This document shows, in pieces, positions 7,444-15,391 of a stretch of 16,609 bases of DNA. How positions within the stretch are numbered: position 1 is the first letter of the stretch; every line of letters starts with the position of its first letter. Under the pieces are notes generated by a model. It saw only the letters and a list, made by a program, of their open reading frames with translations. It was not told where the DNA came from and made no database searches. The position numbers and the translations under genes are program-made. The stretch comes from an uncultured bacterium (GTDB lineage: Bacteria > Bacillota_A > Clostridia > Oscillospirales > Oscillospiraceae), in contig CAMEHJ010000004.1 of assembly GCA_945917385.1 (NCBI GenBank), forward strand, positions 1 through 16,609, given 5' to 3'.

Positions 7444-8067
7444 CTATACCAGCTTGCGGCGCTCCGGGCGGTAGAGAGTAACGGCGGGGTTATTGCAGGT
7501 GATGCGGTCCTTATTTATCATGATGGTCGTCATCGCGGAGGCGTATTTTACGAAAAGTGCGTCGCTGCCGGCGCACAACCCCATCAGGATGTTCATTTCC
7601 GTGCCCGCGTCATTCAGAAGCCTTGCCTGAAGCACGCTGTTGCACAGCGTCCGTCCGGAGGCCTCTCCGTCAAGCACCTCACCGGCGTCCAGACCGCCGA
7701 CCCTGCAGTCAACGGTATATACTTCAAAGCCGTTTATATCCAAAATCTTTGCATAAAGCTCCGCCTCGGTCTTGAGCTCGCTGCAGTAGGCAAGGCCGAT
7801 TTTTCTCGCGCCGACCCTTCTTGCAAACTCCATGGTCTCTTCGACCCTGGCCATCTCGCCGTAATAGGTGCCCTCGACGGTCGCGGACCAGAAGGCATAT
7901 CTGGCGTTTATATCGCCGTCGTTATACAAGGGAAGAACGGACGCCTTTTCCTCCGGCGACATGGCCTTCGTAAGGCAGAACGCAGGGTAATTGTCCTTTC
8001 CGTAGCGGCAGGCGGTTACTGCGCAGTCCACGCAGGAAAGAGGAGCGTTCTTATTCTCTTCGCTCAT
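7444..8067 (-). CDS. DUF1847 protein with N-terminal cysteine cluster
   Basis: The 207-residue protein belongs to the DUF1847 family (COG4887, annotated as metal-binding; function unknown). A cysteine cluster C-x2-C-x4-C-x10-C occupies residues 12-31. The body has further cysteines at 95 (GLAYC), 121 (VDC), 142 (LCN) and 165 (MGLC). The block GLCAGSDALFVKYA followed by INKDR and NNPA is shared with the gene just upstream. I start at ATG 8067, preceded by a near-perfect AAAGGAGG, rather than at ATG 8091, which lies inside the upstream gene. The spacing of 4 bp from that gene implies co-translation. The arrangement of cysteines suggests a metal or iron-sulfur site, which is inference. No membrane segment is visible. 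Confidence 0.82.
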   Translation of the reverse strand: MSEENKNAPLSCVDCAVTACRYGKDNYPAFCLTKAMSPEEKASVLPLYNDGDINARYAFWSATVEGTYYGEMARVEETMEFARRVGARKIGLAYCSELKTEAELYAKILDINGFEVYTVDCRVGGLDAGEVLDGEASGRTLCNSVLQARLLNDAGTEMNILMGLCAGSDALFVKYASAMTTIMINKDRITCNNPAVTLYRPERRKLV

Positions 8068-8071
8068 TTCT

Positions 8072-8704
8072 TTATTCCTCCTTTGCTTCATGAAGCTGTG
8101 CCATGAATTCTACCGCGCTGGGGGTCGTCTGCGGGGTCAGGAGCTTGGAATAAAAGCCGGAGGTGGTATAAAGCGCCGCCGCCGGGTTGTTGCCGAGTAC
8201 CCTGTCCTTTATTACGAGAGAGACGCAGGGACTATCGGCGTATTTCAGAAACAGGCTGTCGTGGCCGACGCAGAGACCCATGACGACATTCAGGTCGGTA
8301 TGCTCGGCGTTCAGGAGCTTTGCCTGCATGATCGGGTTACACATGATGGGGCCGGTTTTGAAGCTTGAAAGCTGCTCTTCGGTTATACCTACGCATTTTT
8401 TCTCCGTGCCGGAGACCTTGCAGCAGACCCCGAACACCTCAAAGCCCCGCTTGCGCAGAATTTTGGTCAGTGTTCTGCTCTCTCCGAGCAGACCCACGCA
8501 GGTCGCAATTCCGATTTTTTTCGCCCCCATGTTTTCGGCCAGGCGGAGAATATCCTCCACTCTTGTCTGAACCGTGCCGTTCGCCTTGTATGAGGCGGAC
8601 GCGACGCGCCGGACAAGCTCATTTCCGCGATATATTTCAACAAGCTTTTCCCTGTCGGCAGACGACAACTTTTCTGCGAGGATACTTAAATCGTGAATAC
8701 TCAT
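8072..8704 (-). CDS. DUF1847-like protein lacking the N-terminal cysteine cluster
   Basis: This 210-residue protein is a diverged paralogue of its downstream neighbour. Both share RVE-x-x-x-x-AxxxGAxKIG, then GFEV, CN-x-x-x-QA-x-LLN, MGLC-x-G-x-D-x-LF-x-KYA, KDR and NNPA. Four cysteines are kept in register (69, 95, 122 and 145 here, matching 95, 121, 142 and 165 there). The N-terminal four-cysteine motif is replaced by a helical stretch (LSSADREKLVEIYRGNELVRR, abridged, about 13-33) and the C-terminus is about 20 residues longer. The ATG at 8704 has GGGAGGG six bases upstream. The pair may form a heterodimer; that is inference from adjacency and similarity. Confidence 0.8.
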   Translation of the reverse strand: MSIHDLSILAEKLSSADREKLVEIYRGNELVRRVASASYKANGTVQTRVEDILRLAENMGAKKIGIATCVGLLGESRTLTKILRKRGFEVFGVCCKVSGTEKKCVGITEEQLSSFKTGPIMCNPIMQAKLLNAEHTDLNVVMGLCVGHDSLFLKYADSPCVSLVIKDRVLGNNPAAALYTTSGFYSKLLTPQTTPSAVEFMAQLHEAKEE

Positions 8705-8723
8705 GATATCCCTCCCGGAAAGC

Positions 8724-8751
8724 GGCGGCTCTCAGATAGTCAAGAGCCGCC
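8724..8751 (-). terminator. intercistronic hairpin between etfA and the DUF1847 pair
   Basis: A perfect 9-bp stem, GGCGGCTCT/AGAGCCGCC, encloses a 10-base loop. It lies between the etfA stop and the next ribosome binding site on the minus strand. No U-run follows in that direction, so it is better read as a partial terminator, an attenuating element or a 3' mRNA-stabilising structure than as a full terminator. Confidence 0.5.
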
Positions 8752-8777
8752 TGAATTTTCTGTTATTTAAAGGCAAA

Positions 8778-9785
8778 TCAGGTCGCCTGGGTTTTGCTCT
8801 GTTTCAGGACTTCAATCAGCGCGGGGAGGATCTTGTTTACATCCCCTACTACCGCGTAGTCGGCATAGTCAAAAACAGGTGCGGACTCATCGCGGTTGAT
8901 TGCGACGATACATTCGGCGTTCTCCACGCCCACCATGTGCTGAAGCGCACCCGATATTCCGCAGGCGATATACAGCTTGGGGCGGACTATCTTGCCGGTC
9001 TGGCCGATCAGATGCTTCTGGTCGATCCACTCCGCATCCACAACGCTGCGCGATGCGCCGACCGCCGCGCCGAGAAGCTCTGCAAGCTCGTAAATCAGCC
9101 TGAAGTTCTCCTCGCTTCCCATTCCTCTGCCGCCGGCGACGATAATATCAGCGTCGGCAATGCCGCGCTCGGAACCGACCTCGTTCAGGATGCGCCTGAC
9201 CAGCTTAACGCCGTCGTCTTGTGCGCACGCCGCCTTTTCCTCGATAAGCTCGACAGATGCCGCGGCCGCCGGTTCGGGTCTGCGGAATGCGCCGGGGCAG
9301 ATGGTGCCCATCTGGGGACGGTCCTCGGCGCAGAGGATGGTTGCCATTATTCCGCCGGGAGCGGGCATGTTCCACGAGATAAGGCCGGTATCCGGGTCGG
9401 CCTTCAGTTCGGTGCAGTTGGCCGTAATTCCGGTCCCGAGCCGTCTTGCCAGACGGGGCGCGAGGTCTTTTCCGTTTCTGCAGGCGGAAATCATCACGGC
9501 GTCGGGGGCGTATTTTTTGACAAGCGTGAACAGAGTGTTCGTATATGCGGCGGTATTGTAATCGGCAAGCCGCTCGTCGTCAACGAAAATCACGGCGTCG
9601 GGGCCGTACGACGATACTGTCCCGACCGCTTTCGCCGTCCCGCTGCCCAAGACGACGGCAATTACCTGCCCGACGGTCACGGCGCTTACTGTACGCGCCG
9701 CAGTGAACAGCTCCAGAGAGCTGCCCCCTACCGTGCCGCCCACGGTTTCCATGACTATGAAAATGTCCCTGCCAGTATTCTTCAT
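8778..9785 (-). CDS. etfA: electron transfer flavoprotein alpha subunit
   Basis: The 335-residue product has the EtfA/FixB layout: an N-terminal nucleotide-binding-like domain (about 8-190) and a C-terminal FAD domain with GASRSVVD (about 243-250), GQTGK (261-265), CGISGALQH (275-283) and INRDESAPVFDYADY. With EtfB it carries electrons between an acyl-CoA dehydrogenase and other redox partners. Two starts are possible. ATG 9797 overlaps the etfB stop as ATGA but has a weak ribosome site. ATG 9785, eight bases after etfB, has GAGGTG and is preferred. Whether this Etf bifurcates electrons cannot be decided here; it needs a sequence-group comparison. The likely partner dehydrogenase is encoded at 15392-16558. 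Confidence 0.94.
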   Translation of the reverse strand: MKNTGRDIFIVMETVGGTVGGSSLELFTAARTVSAVTVGQVIAVVLGSGTAKAVGTVSSYGPDAVIFVDDERLADYNTAAYTNTLFTLVKKYAPDAVMISACRNGKDLAPRLARRLGTGITANCTELKADPDTGLISWNMPAPGGIMATILCAEDRPQMGTICPGAFRRPEPAAAASVELIEEKAACAQDDGVKLVRRILNEVGSERGIADADIIVAGGRGMGSEENFRLIYELAELLGAAVGASRSVVDAEWIDQKHLIGQTGKIVRPKLYIACGISGALQHMVGVENAECIVAINRDESAPVFDYADYAVVGDVNKILPALIEVLKQSKTQAT

Positions 9786-9793
9786 ATCGCACC

Positions 9794-10591
9794 TCATATC
9801 TTTCTGGCACGGCGAAGAAGCTCGACAAGCTTTTCCGCTGTTTCCGCGGCGTCCCCGCCGGTGACGTGTACGCAGGATTTATTTTTTTCAGGGAAATAGG
9901 AGTCTCCGACGGTGGTTTTCGACCCCTTTACGCCGATTTCGGATGCGTCCAAACCCAGCGTGTCTGCGTCAAGCACCGGAATCTCCGTATGGTTTGCCTT
10001 CAGCTTCAGTCTTATGTTGGGATATCTTGCAGCGAAAACGGTTTTGCCGACAGAGATCACCGCAGGGAACGGCACTTCAAGGACATCGACGCCGTCGTCG
10101 GTCTCGCGCCGGACATGAAGCGCGCCGTCAACCGTCTCAAAGTCGTTTACAAAGGTGACCTGAGCGCAGCCGAGTGCCTCCGCGAGTTCGGGCATTACGA
10201 GAGACGTGTCGCTGTCGCTCGCCTGCTTGCCGCAGAGAACGAGATCATAGCCTTCTCCTCCCGCCTCGATATATTTCTTGGCGGCGGCAAGAACGTTTAC
10301 GGTCGCGTACGCATCCGCGCCGCCCATGCGTCTGTCGCTGAGAAGGTAAGCATCGTCCGCGCCGACGGACAGGCAGTAGCGCAGAACCTCTGCCGATGCC
10401 GGAGGGCCCATTGTTATGGCGGTCACCCGTCCTCCGGCGCTCTCCTTGAGTCTCGCGGCCAGCTCCATGGCGTATCTGTCATACTCGCTTATTACGCCCG
10501 TACCCTGAGTGCGGATAAGCGTTTTTGTGGCGGGGTCGAGCCTGAGGTCCTCTTCTTTCGGGACTTGTTTTACGCATACAAGTATATTCAC
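9794..10591 (-). CDS. etfB: electron transfer flavoprotein beta subunit
   Basis: The 265-residue protein starts NILVCVKQVP and has RVTAITMGPP.. (about 55-64) and YDLVLCGKQASDSDT (about 115-129), the nucleotide-contact loop of EtfB/FixA proteins. Most relatives have QAxDGDT at that loop, so the Ser in SDSDT is a mild variation. I start at GTG 10591, which has AAAGGAAG eight bases upstream; the frame is open for another 198 codons upstream, but that part overlaps the ligase gene and has no homologous character. It follows the ligase by 35 bp and is followed directly by etfA, so the three are one operon. Confidence 0.94.
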   Translation of the reverse strand: MNILVCVKQVPKEEDLRLDPATKTLIRTQGTGVISEYDRYAMELAARLKESAGGRVTAITMGPPASAEVLRYCLSVGADDAYLLSDRRMGGADAYATVNVLAAAKKYIEAGGEGYDLVLCGKQASDSDTSLVMPELAEALGCAQVTFVNDFETVDGALHVRRETDDGVDVLEVPFPAVISVGKTVFAARYPNIRLKLKANHTEIPVLDADTLGLDASEIGVKGSKTTVGDSYFPEKNKSCVHVTGGDAAETAEKLVELLRRARKI

Positions 10592-10626
10592 TCTGTTCTT
10601 CCTTTCGTTTCTGCATTTTCCGGTGT

Positions 10627-12183
10627 TTATACTATTGGTGTAAACAATATTCCGGCTTTTTCCTTGAGTATGTTTTTCTGGATCTTGCCGACATCGTTTT
10701 TCGGAAGTTCGGGCATGACTGCCCAGTATTTCGGCTTCTTGAACGAGGGCATGACCCTGCGGCAAAAGGATACGAACTCGGCGGCGCTCAGCGAACAGCC
10801 CGGCTGAAAGACGACGGCCGCGGCAATGGCTTCGCCGTATTTTCTGTCGGGTATGCCGACGACGGCACATTCCGATATGGCGCTGTTTTTGAGTATGTCC
10901 TGCTCGACCTCCTGTGCGTACACGTTCTCGCCGCCGGTTTTTATTATGTCGCGCTTGCGGTCCAGAAGATAGCAGTATCCGTTTTCGTCGCGGTAAATTA
11001 TATCCTCCGTTTTGAACCAGCCGCCGCTGAAGCAGCGGGCGGTAAGCTCCGGCGCTTTGAGGTAGCCGTGAAAGACAAGAGGCGAGCGTACATATGCCTC
11101 GCCCTTGCCGGCGCCCTCCACCGTGCTGCCGTCTTCGGCAACAAGCTTCAGCTCGCTCACGGGGTTTTCCCTGCCGACGGAGCACAGAAGCGCACGGTTT
11201 TTGTTTACCTCGTCACGGCTCAGCATCAGCTCGGTTATGTTTGAAGCCTCCGTGGAGCCCCACGATATGCGGACGCCCGCGTTCGGGAACATTTCGAACA
11301 CTTCACGCAGGCACTCCTCGCTCGCCTTGCCTGCTGCAAGATGGGCAAGCCTTACGCTGCTGAGGTCGTATCTTTTCGGATAACCGGAGCTGCTGAGCCG
11401 CCGGTACGAAGTTGGGGGCACTAGCGCGACCTGCGTCGCCCTGCAGCGCTGTATCTCGCGGCATATTTTTTCGCTGTCAAAGCGGTTAAGAAGGACAAGA
11501 GTTCCCGCGTTTTCGAGCATCTTGACAACGCAGCACAACCCGGCCGCGTGATAAAGCGGGGAGGGCGTGAGCATAACGTCGCCCCTGGCTCTCGATTCGT
11601 CATCACGCAATAGCGCGCAGTAGTGCGCCATCATCTCCTGCGTTCTGACTATGCCCTTTGAAGCCGAGGTGGTGCCGCTTGTAAAGAGGATTATGCTCGG
11701 CTCCGGGTCTGTCAGCGGAGTATATGCCTCGGTCACGTCCTCTTCGCACATAAGCTGCCCGAAGGAGAGCACGCCGGCGCGCTCCGGGCTGCCGCCTACG
11801 CATACGAAGGTCAGCTCTTCGGTGTAGTGTCCGGCGATATAATCCGCTTTGTCGGAATACTCGGTGTCGTAGATAAGGATGTTTGCATCGGCAAGCGTCA
11901 TCATGCGGAGGATCTCCTCCGGAAGCTGTCTGAGATGGATAAGCACCAGCGCGACACCTATCTTCTGGCAGGCGTACAGGAACAGAAGCCAGTCGGCACT
12001 GCCGCGCATGAGCAGCGCCGCACGGTTTCCTTTTTTTAAGCCGTGTTTCTTCAGCGCATTTGCAAGGCGGTTTACCTCCCGATTCATCCCACGGTAATTT
12101 AGAGTTCGCTCGTCCTGTATCACCGCCGTGCGGTCGGGATACTCCTCCGCGTTCCGAAGAAGTATTTCACTGAGAAATTCCAT
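10627..12183 (-). CDS. AMP-forming acyl-CoA ligase (ANL superfamily)
   Basis: The 518-residue enzyme has the ANL core motifs in order: ILFTSGTTSASKG (about 165-177, ATP P-loop), WGSTEAS (308-314), KTEDI (391-395), DRKRDIIKTGGENVY (408-422, hinge) and NDVGKIQ (496-502) with the likely catalytic Lys500. It activates a carboxylic acid to an acyl-adenylate and then to the CoA thioester in the cytoplasm. CaiC of carnitine metabolism is the closest functional analogue by context, but the acid is unknown. ATG 12183 has AGGAGGG five bases upstream. It lies 47 bp after the interrupted transporter and 35 bp before etfB, so the three are probably one transcript. Confidence 0.92.
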   Translation of the reverse strand: MEFLSEILLRNAEEYPDRTAVIQDERTLNYRGMNREVNRLANALKKHGLKKGNRAALLMRGSADWLLFLYACQKIGVALVLIHLRQLPEEILRMMTLADANILIYDTEYSDKADYIAGHYTEELTFVCVGGSPERAGVLSFGQLMCEEDVTEAYTPLTDPEPSIILFTSGTTSASKGIVRTQEMMAHYCALLRDDESRARGDVMLTPSPLYHAAGLCCVVKMLENAGTLVLLNRFDSEKICREIQRCRATQVALVPPTSYRRLSSSGYPKRYDLSSVRLAHLAAGKASEECLREVFEMFPNAGVRISWGSTEASNITELMLSRDEVNKNRALLCSVGRENPVSELKLVAEDGSTVEGAGKGEAYVRSPLVFHGYLKAPELTARCFSGGWFKTEDIIYRDENGYCYLLDRKRDIIKTGGENVYAQEVEQDILKNSAISECAVVGIPDRKYGEAIAAAVVFQPGCSLSAAEFVSFCRRVMPSFKKPKYWAVMPELPKNDVGKIQKNILKEKAGILFTPIV

Positions 12184-12230
12184 GTTTCCCTCCTAATCTT
12201 CGCTTCCCGAATGAGTTTGCAGGGCCGGAA

Positions 12231-13532
12231 TCAAGCAGTCAGGCTCCAGAACATTGGCATGAATATCACAATGGCGATCCAGACAAAAAGCTCAAGAAGC
12301 AGGTTATATTTGCAATAATCCTTAAAATTATAACCGGCAACCATCGTAGTGCCTGTCTGGGCATTTGCAAGCGGGGTCGCAAAGCTGAGGTTCGCGCCGT
12401 AGCAGACCGCAATGGCAAAGGCCAGGCAGTTAAAGCCGTACTGCTGTCACACGGCGATCACAGGCGGCAGGACGATGAATACCGCGGTAGAATTCGAAAT
12501 AAAGTTGCTGACTATCATCACGACGAATACGGACGCCGCGAGGAACAGCAGCGGGGGCACATTCGGTCCGAAAACGGTGGTGAAGGCGTTGGCAATAAGC
12601 TCGCCGCAGCCGCTTTCATTGATGCCGGAGGCTATGCCGAGACAGCCGGCAAGCCGGATGAGCGTCGCCCAGTCCATGTTTTTCAGGACGCTCTTCTCCG
12701 TGGTGCAGCCGGTTATTACGCAGAGCAGCGCGCAGATGCACGTCGCCATAACATTGGTGACAATATTTGTCGCGAACATGAGAATAAGAATGGCGAGAAT
12801 GATATACATGTATATCTGCTTTCTCTTTTGCTTGTCCTCATCCACGGCGGCTGTTTTCTTTTGGGCGACATAGTCGTCAAGCCGGTCTAGCCGGTCGGTT
12901 CCGTCATCGGCGCCCCAAATCTTTTTCCCGAGAGGATAGCCGATAAACAAAACGTATATAAGGTAAACGACGCTGAGGCAAAGGCCGACGGGCATGAAAT
13001 CCCACATTCCTGCGGTCTGACCCGTAGCACCCTCAAGCAGAGTCTGCATTGTCAGCTGGGGAGTGGAGCCGACCAGTGTACATACGCCGCCGAACATGGC
13101 GCCCATGGTCGTGGCGAGGCAGATATTTTTGAGCTTAACATTGGGGTTTGTCCTGCAAACGCTGTTCATAATTGCAAGATACATTGCAATTACGGCCATA
13201 TTTGCAAGAAACATTGACATCACTATCGACGTCGCGCCGGCAAACAGTATAAACCGTCTTTCCTGCCCGCCGGACAGTCTCATAACAACGGCGCCTATCT
13301 TCTGTGCAACTCCCGATTCAAACATGGCGTTGCCTATGACAAGCATACCGAACACAAGAATGACCGTACTGTTTGAAAAGCCTGAAAAGGCCTTCGAGAA
13401 GGAGCAGACGCCGGTCAGTACGAACAGGGCACACGCGGTAACGCTGGTGACGGTAGAAGGTATCCACTCAGTAATAAAGAAAACTATGCAAAAAGCAAGG
13501 ATCAACAATGCTGTTACCTGAGAAGAGATCAA
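12231..13532 (-). pseudogene. SLC13/DASS-type carboxylate transporter interrupted by an in-frame TGA
   Basis: From TTG 13532 the frame gives 361 residues of a multi-spanning membrane protein with typical SLC13 blocks: ALLILAFCIVFFITEWIP, GGVCTLVGSTPQ and SNFISNSTAVFIVLPP. It then meets TGA at 12447-12449 after PPVIAV. The same frame continues for 71 codons to TGA 12231-12233. That tail, QQYGFNCLAFAIAVCYGANLSFATPLAN in part and ending FWSLTA, is exactly the C-terminal region such carriers should have. Without it the second sodium/substrate repeat is incomplete. The TTG start has no convincing ribosome site. A nonsense mutation, a sequencing error or recoding are the options; standard TGA stops elsewhere exclude a changed code. 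Complete length would be 433 residues. It heads the ligase-etf operon. Confidence 0.72.
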
Positions 13533-13555
13533 AATACCACATCCATTCTATTTTT

Positions 13556-13561
13556 ATTATA
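13556..13561 (-). promoter_or_regulatory. candidate -10 element upstream of the second transporter
   Basis: A perfect TATAAT on the minus strand lies 23 bp before the TTG at 13532. No good -35 hexamer stands 16-18 bases upstream (CGCTGA is the 17-bp choice). A transcript beginning near 13549 would have almost no leader and no clear ribosome site. Confidence 0.3.
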
Positions 13562-13599
13562 CACATCCGTCGCCAGCATCAGCGGGGACATATATTTTT

Positions 13600-13745
13600 T
13601 AAACAGGGCGGGGTTCGCTCGCACCGACCGAACCCCGCCGGAGTGGAACCTTCACTGCGCATTGGAAAACAATGCCTTCACCGGGCTCCCCTGCGCCGGG
13701 AAAGTCAGCTCCTTCCCGGAGGCGGGAACCGGTAAAACACCGTTC
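13600..13745. repeat. structured intergenic block with three perfect hairpins
   Basis: The gap between the two transporter genes holds, in order, an 11-bp stem (13607-13639), a 6-bp stem GCATTG-gaaaa-CAATGC (13659-13675) and a 7-bp stem CCGGGAA/TTCCCGG (13696-13719). A short CGGT/ACCG pair follows near 13730. No convincing gene is present. Small frames run through it on both strands but lack ribosome sites. The serial hairpins suggest a dispersed palindromic repeat of the kind that gives spurious small ORFs in gut clostridia. That resemblance is from memory and unverified. Confidence 0.45.
13607..13639 (-). terminator. GC-rich hairpin behind the first transporter
   Basis: GGCGGGGTTCG and CGAACCCCGCC form a perfect 11-bp stem with an 11-base loop. 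It is downstream of the intact transporter on the minus strand. The following bases are CTGTTT and then an A-run, so the U-tract is poor. It may terminate partially and is also the end of the structured block described next. Confidence 0.5.
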
Positions 13746-13792
13746 TCCGCTGCCATTAAAAATCAAATGCTAAGAGAGATTTGAAAACAGGC

Positions 13793-15256
13793 TCAGAAAA
13801 CAAGGCATGCGACGCTGTATCCGACGAACAGCAGGCTGACGTATGCCGCGATCATGGGCAGCCACATCCATCTGGTCATGAAGCTGCCGTCAACATCGCC
13901 GGAGCCGACGACCATGGAGGTAGTGGTGGTGCAGCCGGGGGTCCACATTGCGTAGTGTGCAGCGCAGATCATCGCAACGCCGAGTGCCGGGCCATTGACG
14001 CCGGGCATGAGAACGATAAGGGGAGCGGCGACCTTGAAGAGCACCATTGCGATGGAGTTGGAGACGAAGTTCGTCAGCAATAGGACAGCGCCGATGCAGA
14101 CCGCAACGAAAACGTAGGCGGGAAGATGCTGAACCATGGGTCCGAATACCTGCTGGATCCAGAGGACAATACCGAGATCCTCCATGTTGACAACGGTGCC
14201 GAGCAGACGGACGGTACCGATCATCATGCAGCTCTGCCAAGCGATGGACTTGGTTGCCTTGTTGAAGTTCATCAGCGGCTCGCCGTCAACGGGAACGACA
14301 CAGAATACGCAGACGCAGAGGAGAACGGGGATCGCGGTACCGAGGCTGCTGATGAAGCTGCGCAGGTCGGCAAAGAAGGGGATGCCGGTCAGACCCTTGA
14401 GCAGGTCCTTGCCTACCCAGAAGAACACAACGATTGCGAACATGATGCCGGCGAACTTCTCTTTCTTGCTCATCGGGGGGATGGATGCGCGCAGAGCGTC
14501 GATATCGAGGTTGACAAGCTTGGATGCGTCGATCTTGTAGATTTTTGCCATGATGAGAACAACGAGCAGAATCCACACAACGCCGATGGACATACCGATA
14601 GCGGCGGACTGTGCGACGGATATCTCGAGGCCGAAGGCTTCACCGACCCAGCCCATACCGGTAATGAAGTTGCCATGGCCGATGGCGGTCATGCCGTTGC
14701 CGGCGATGGTGATCGCCGCGATGGAGCAGAACAGGAACTGGGAGAACTTGTCCTTGCGGTCGTAGCCGCAGGTGTCGATTATCTCCTTTGCAAGCGCGAG
14801 GAACATGACGCAGGTTGCGGAGGAGGTCATGCCCAGGCCAAGAACGAACATTGCCGCGAAGAACATAAGCACGATTATGTACGGGCGGCCCTTAACAAAC
14901 TTGCGGGTGATAAACCATACCGCGATGCGGCGGGAAAGACCGGTTTCGCTCAGAACATGGTTGACGAGCATGCACGCCATAAGGAACGCGAACATCCAGT
15001 CACCGAAGGAGCTTTTAATGGCGTTCGTTGCGGACATTGCGCCGGAGATGGCGACCATGCTGACGACAAGTATGCTTGTCCAGCCGGTCTCAACGGTTAT
15101 CCAGAGGTAGGTTGCCATTACGAATACGCCGCAGATCTCCATGCCAACCTCGGTCATGGGCGCGGGTGCGGGGATGAGCCACTTGAAGATTGCCCAAATC
15201 AAGAGAGCGATGATGGTGTGCATCAATTTCTTGTTGGGGGACTTTACTTTTGCCAT
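13793..15256 (-). CDS. SLC13/DASS-family anion (carboxylate) transporter
   Basis: The intact 487-residue membrane protein has about a dozen hydrophobic segments and the two-fold repeat of the divalent anion:sodium symporter family. The helix-hairpin motifs that usually read SNT are TSSATCVMF (about 144-152) and SNSIAMVLF (399-407), both variants. WTPGCTTTTSMVVGSG (438-453) sits where relatives have the ATPxGYQTN substrate loop. Family members move di- and tricarboxylates, sulfate or related anions with sodium, or by exchange; the substrate here is not predictable. ATG 15256 has GAGGAAG upstream. The 135 bp between it and the dehydrogenase stop show only a weak CAGGT/ACCTG hairpin and no clear promoter, so the two may be co-transcribed. 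Confidence 0.85.
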   Translation of the reverse strand: MAKVKSPNKKLMHTIIALLIWAIFKWLIPAPAPMTEVGMEICGVFVMATYLWITVETGWTSILVVSMVAISGAMSATNAIKSSFGDWMFAFLMACMLVNHVLSETGLSRRIAVWFITRKFVKGRPYIIVLMFFAAMFVLGLGMTSSATCVMFLALAKEIIDTCGYDRKDKFSQFLFCSIAAITIAGNGMTAIGHGNFITGMGWVGEAFGLEISVAQSAAIGMSIGVVWILLVVLIMAKIYKIDASKLVNLDIDALRASIPPMSKKEKFAGIMFAIVVFFWVGKDLLKGLTGIPFFADLRSFISSLGTAIPVLLCVCVFCVVPVDGEPLMNFNKATKSIAWQSCMMIGTVRLLGTVVNMEDLGIVLWIQQVFGPMVQHLPAYVFVAVCIGAVLLLTNFVSNSIAMVLFKVAAPLIVLMPGVNGPALGVAMICAAHYAMWTPGCTTTTSMVVGSGDVDGSFMTRWMWLPMIAAYVSLLFVGYSVACLVF

Positions 15257-15391
15257 TTTTCTTCCTCACTTTTCTGTTTTATTTTGATATCCTCCCTGTA
15301 CGTGCACACGCTGAGATGATACTCTTATTCTGTGATAAAGCACACTCGCTATGCCCGCCCCGGAGGAGGTATGCACAGGTGTATGACCTGC

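Noticed and set aside
8703..9899. Plus-strand frame of 398 codons opposite etfA
   Set aside because: It is antisense to a clear EtfA and has no recognisable motif or initiation signal.
10592..11185. Long N-terminal extension of the EtfB frame (198 further codons)
   Set aside because: It overlaps the ligase gene on the same strand in another frame, is rich in Arg and Gly without family character, and GTG 10591 has a good ribosome site at the usual EtfB start.
12391..12449. Selenocysteine insertion at the TGA of the second transporter
   Set aside because: Candidate stems downstream lack the loop G/position expected of a bacterial SECIS, and SLC13 carriers are not known to me as selenoproteins; kept only as an item to test.
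13508..13735. Small plus-strand ORF of 75 codons between the transporters
   Set aside because: It runs through the hairpin block, overlaps the transporter start antisense and has no ribosome site; likely spurious.
14126..15319. Plus-strand frame of 397 codons opposite the intact transporter
   Set aside because: It is the complement of a well-supported membrane protein; its composition (many His, Asp, Glu, Gly) is that of an antisense shadow and there is no ribosome site.
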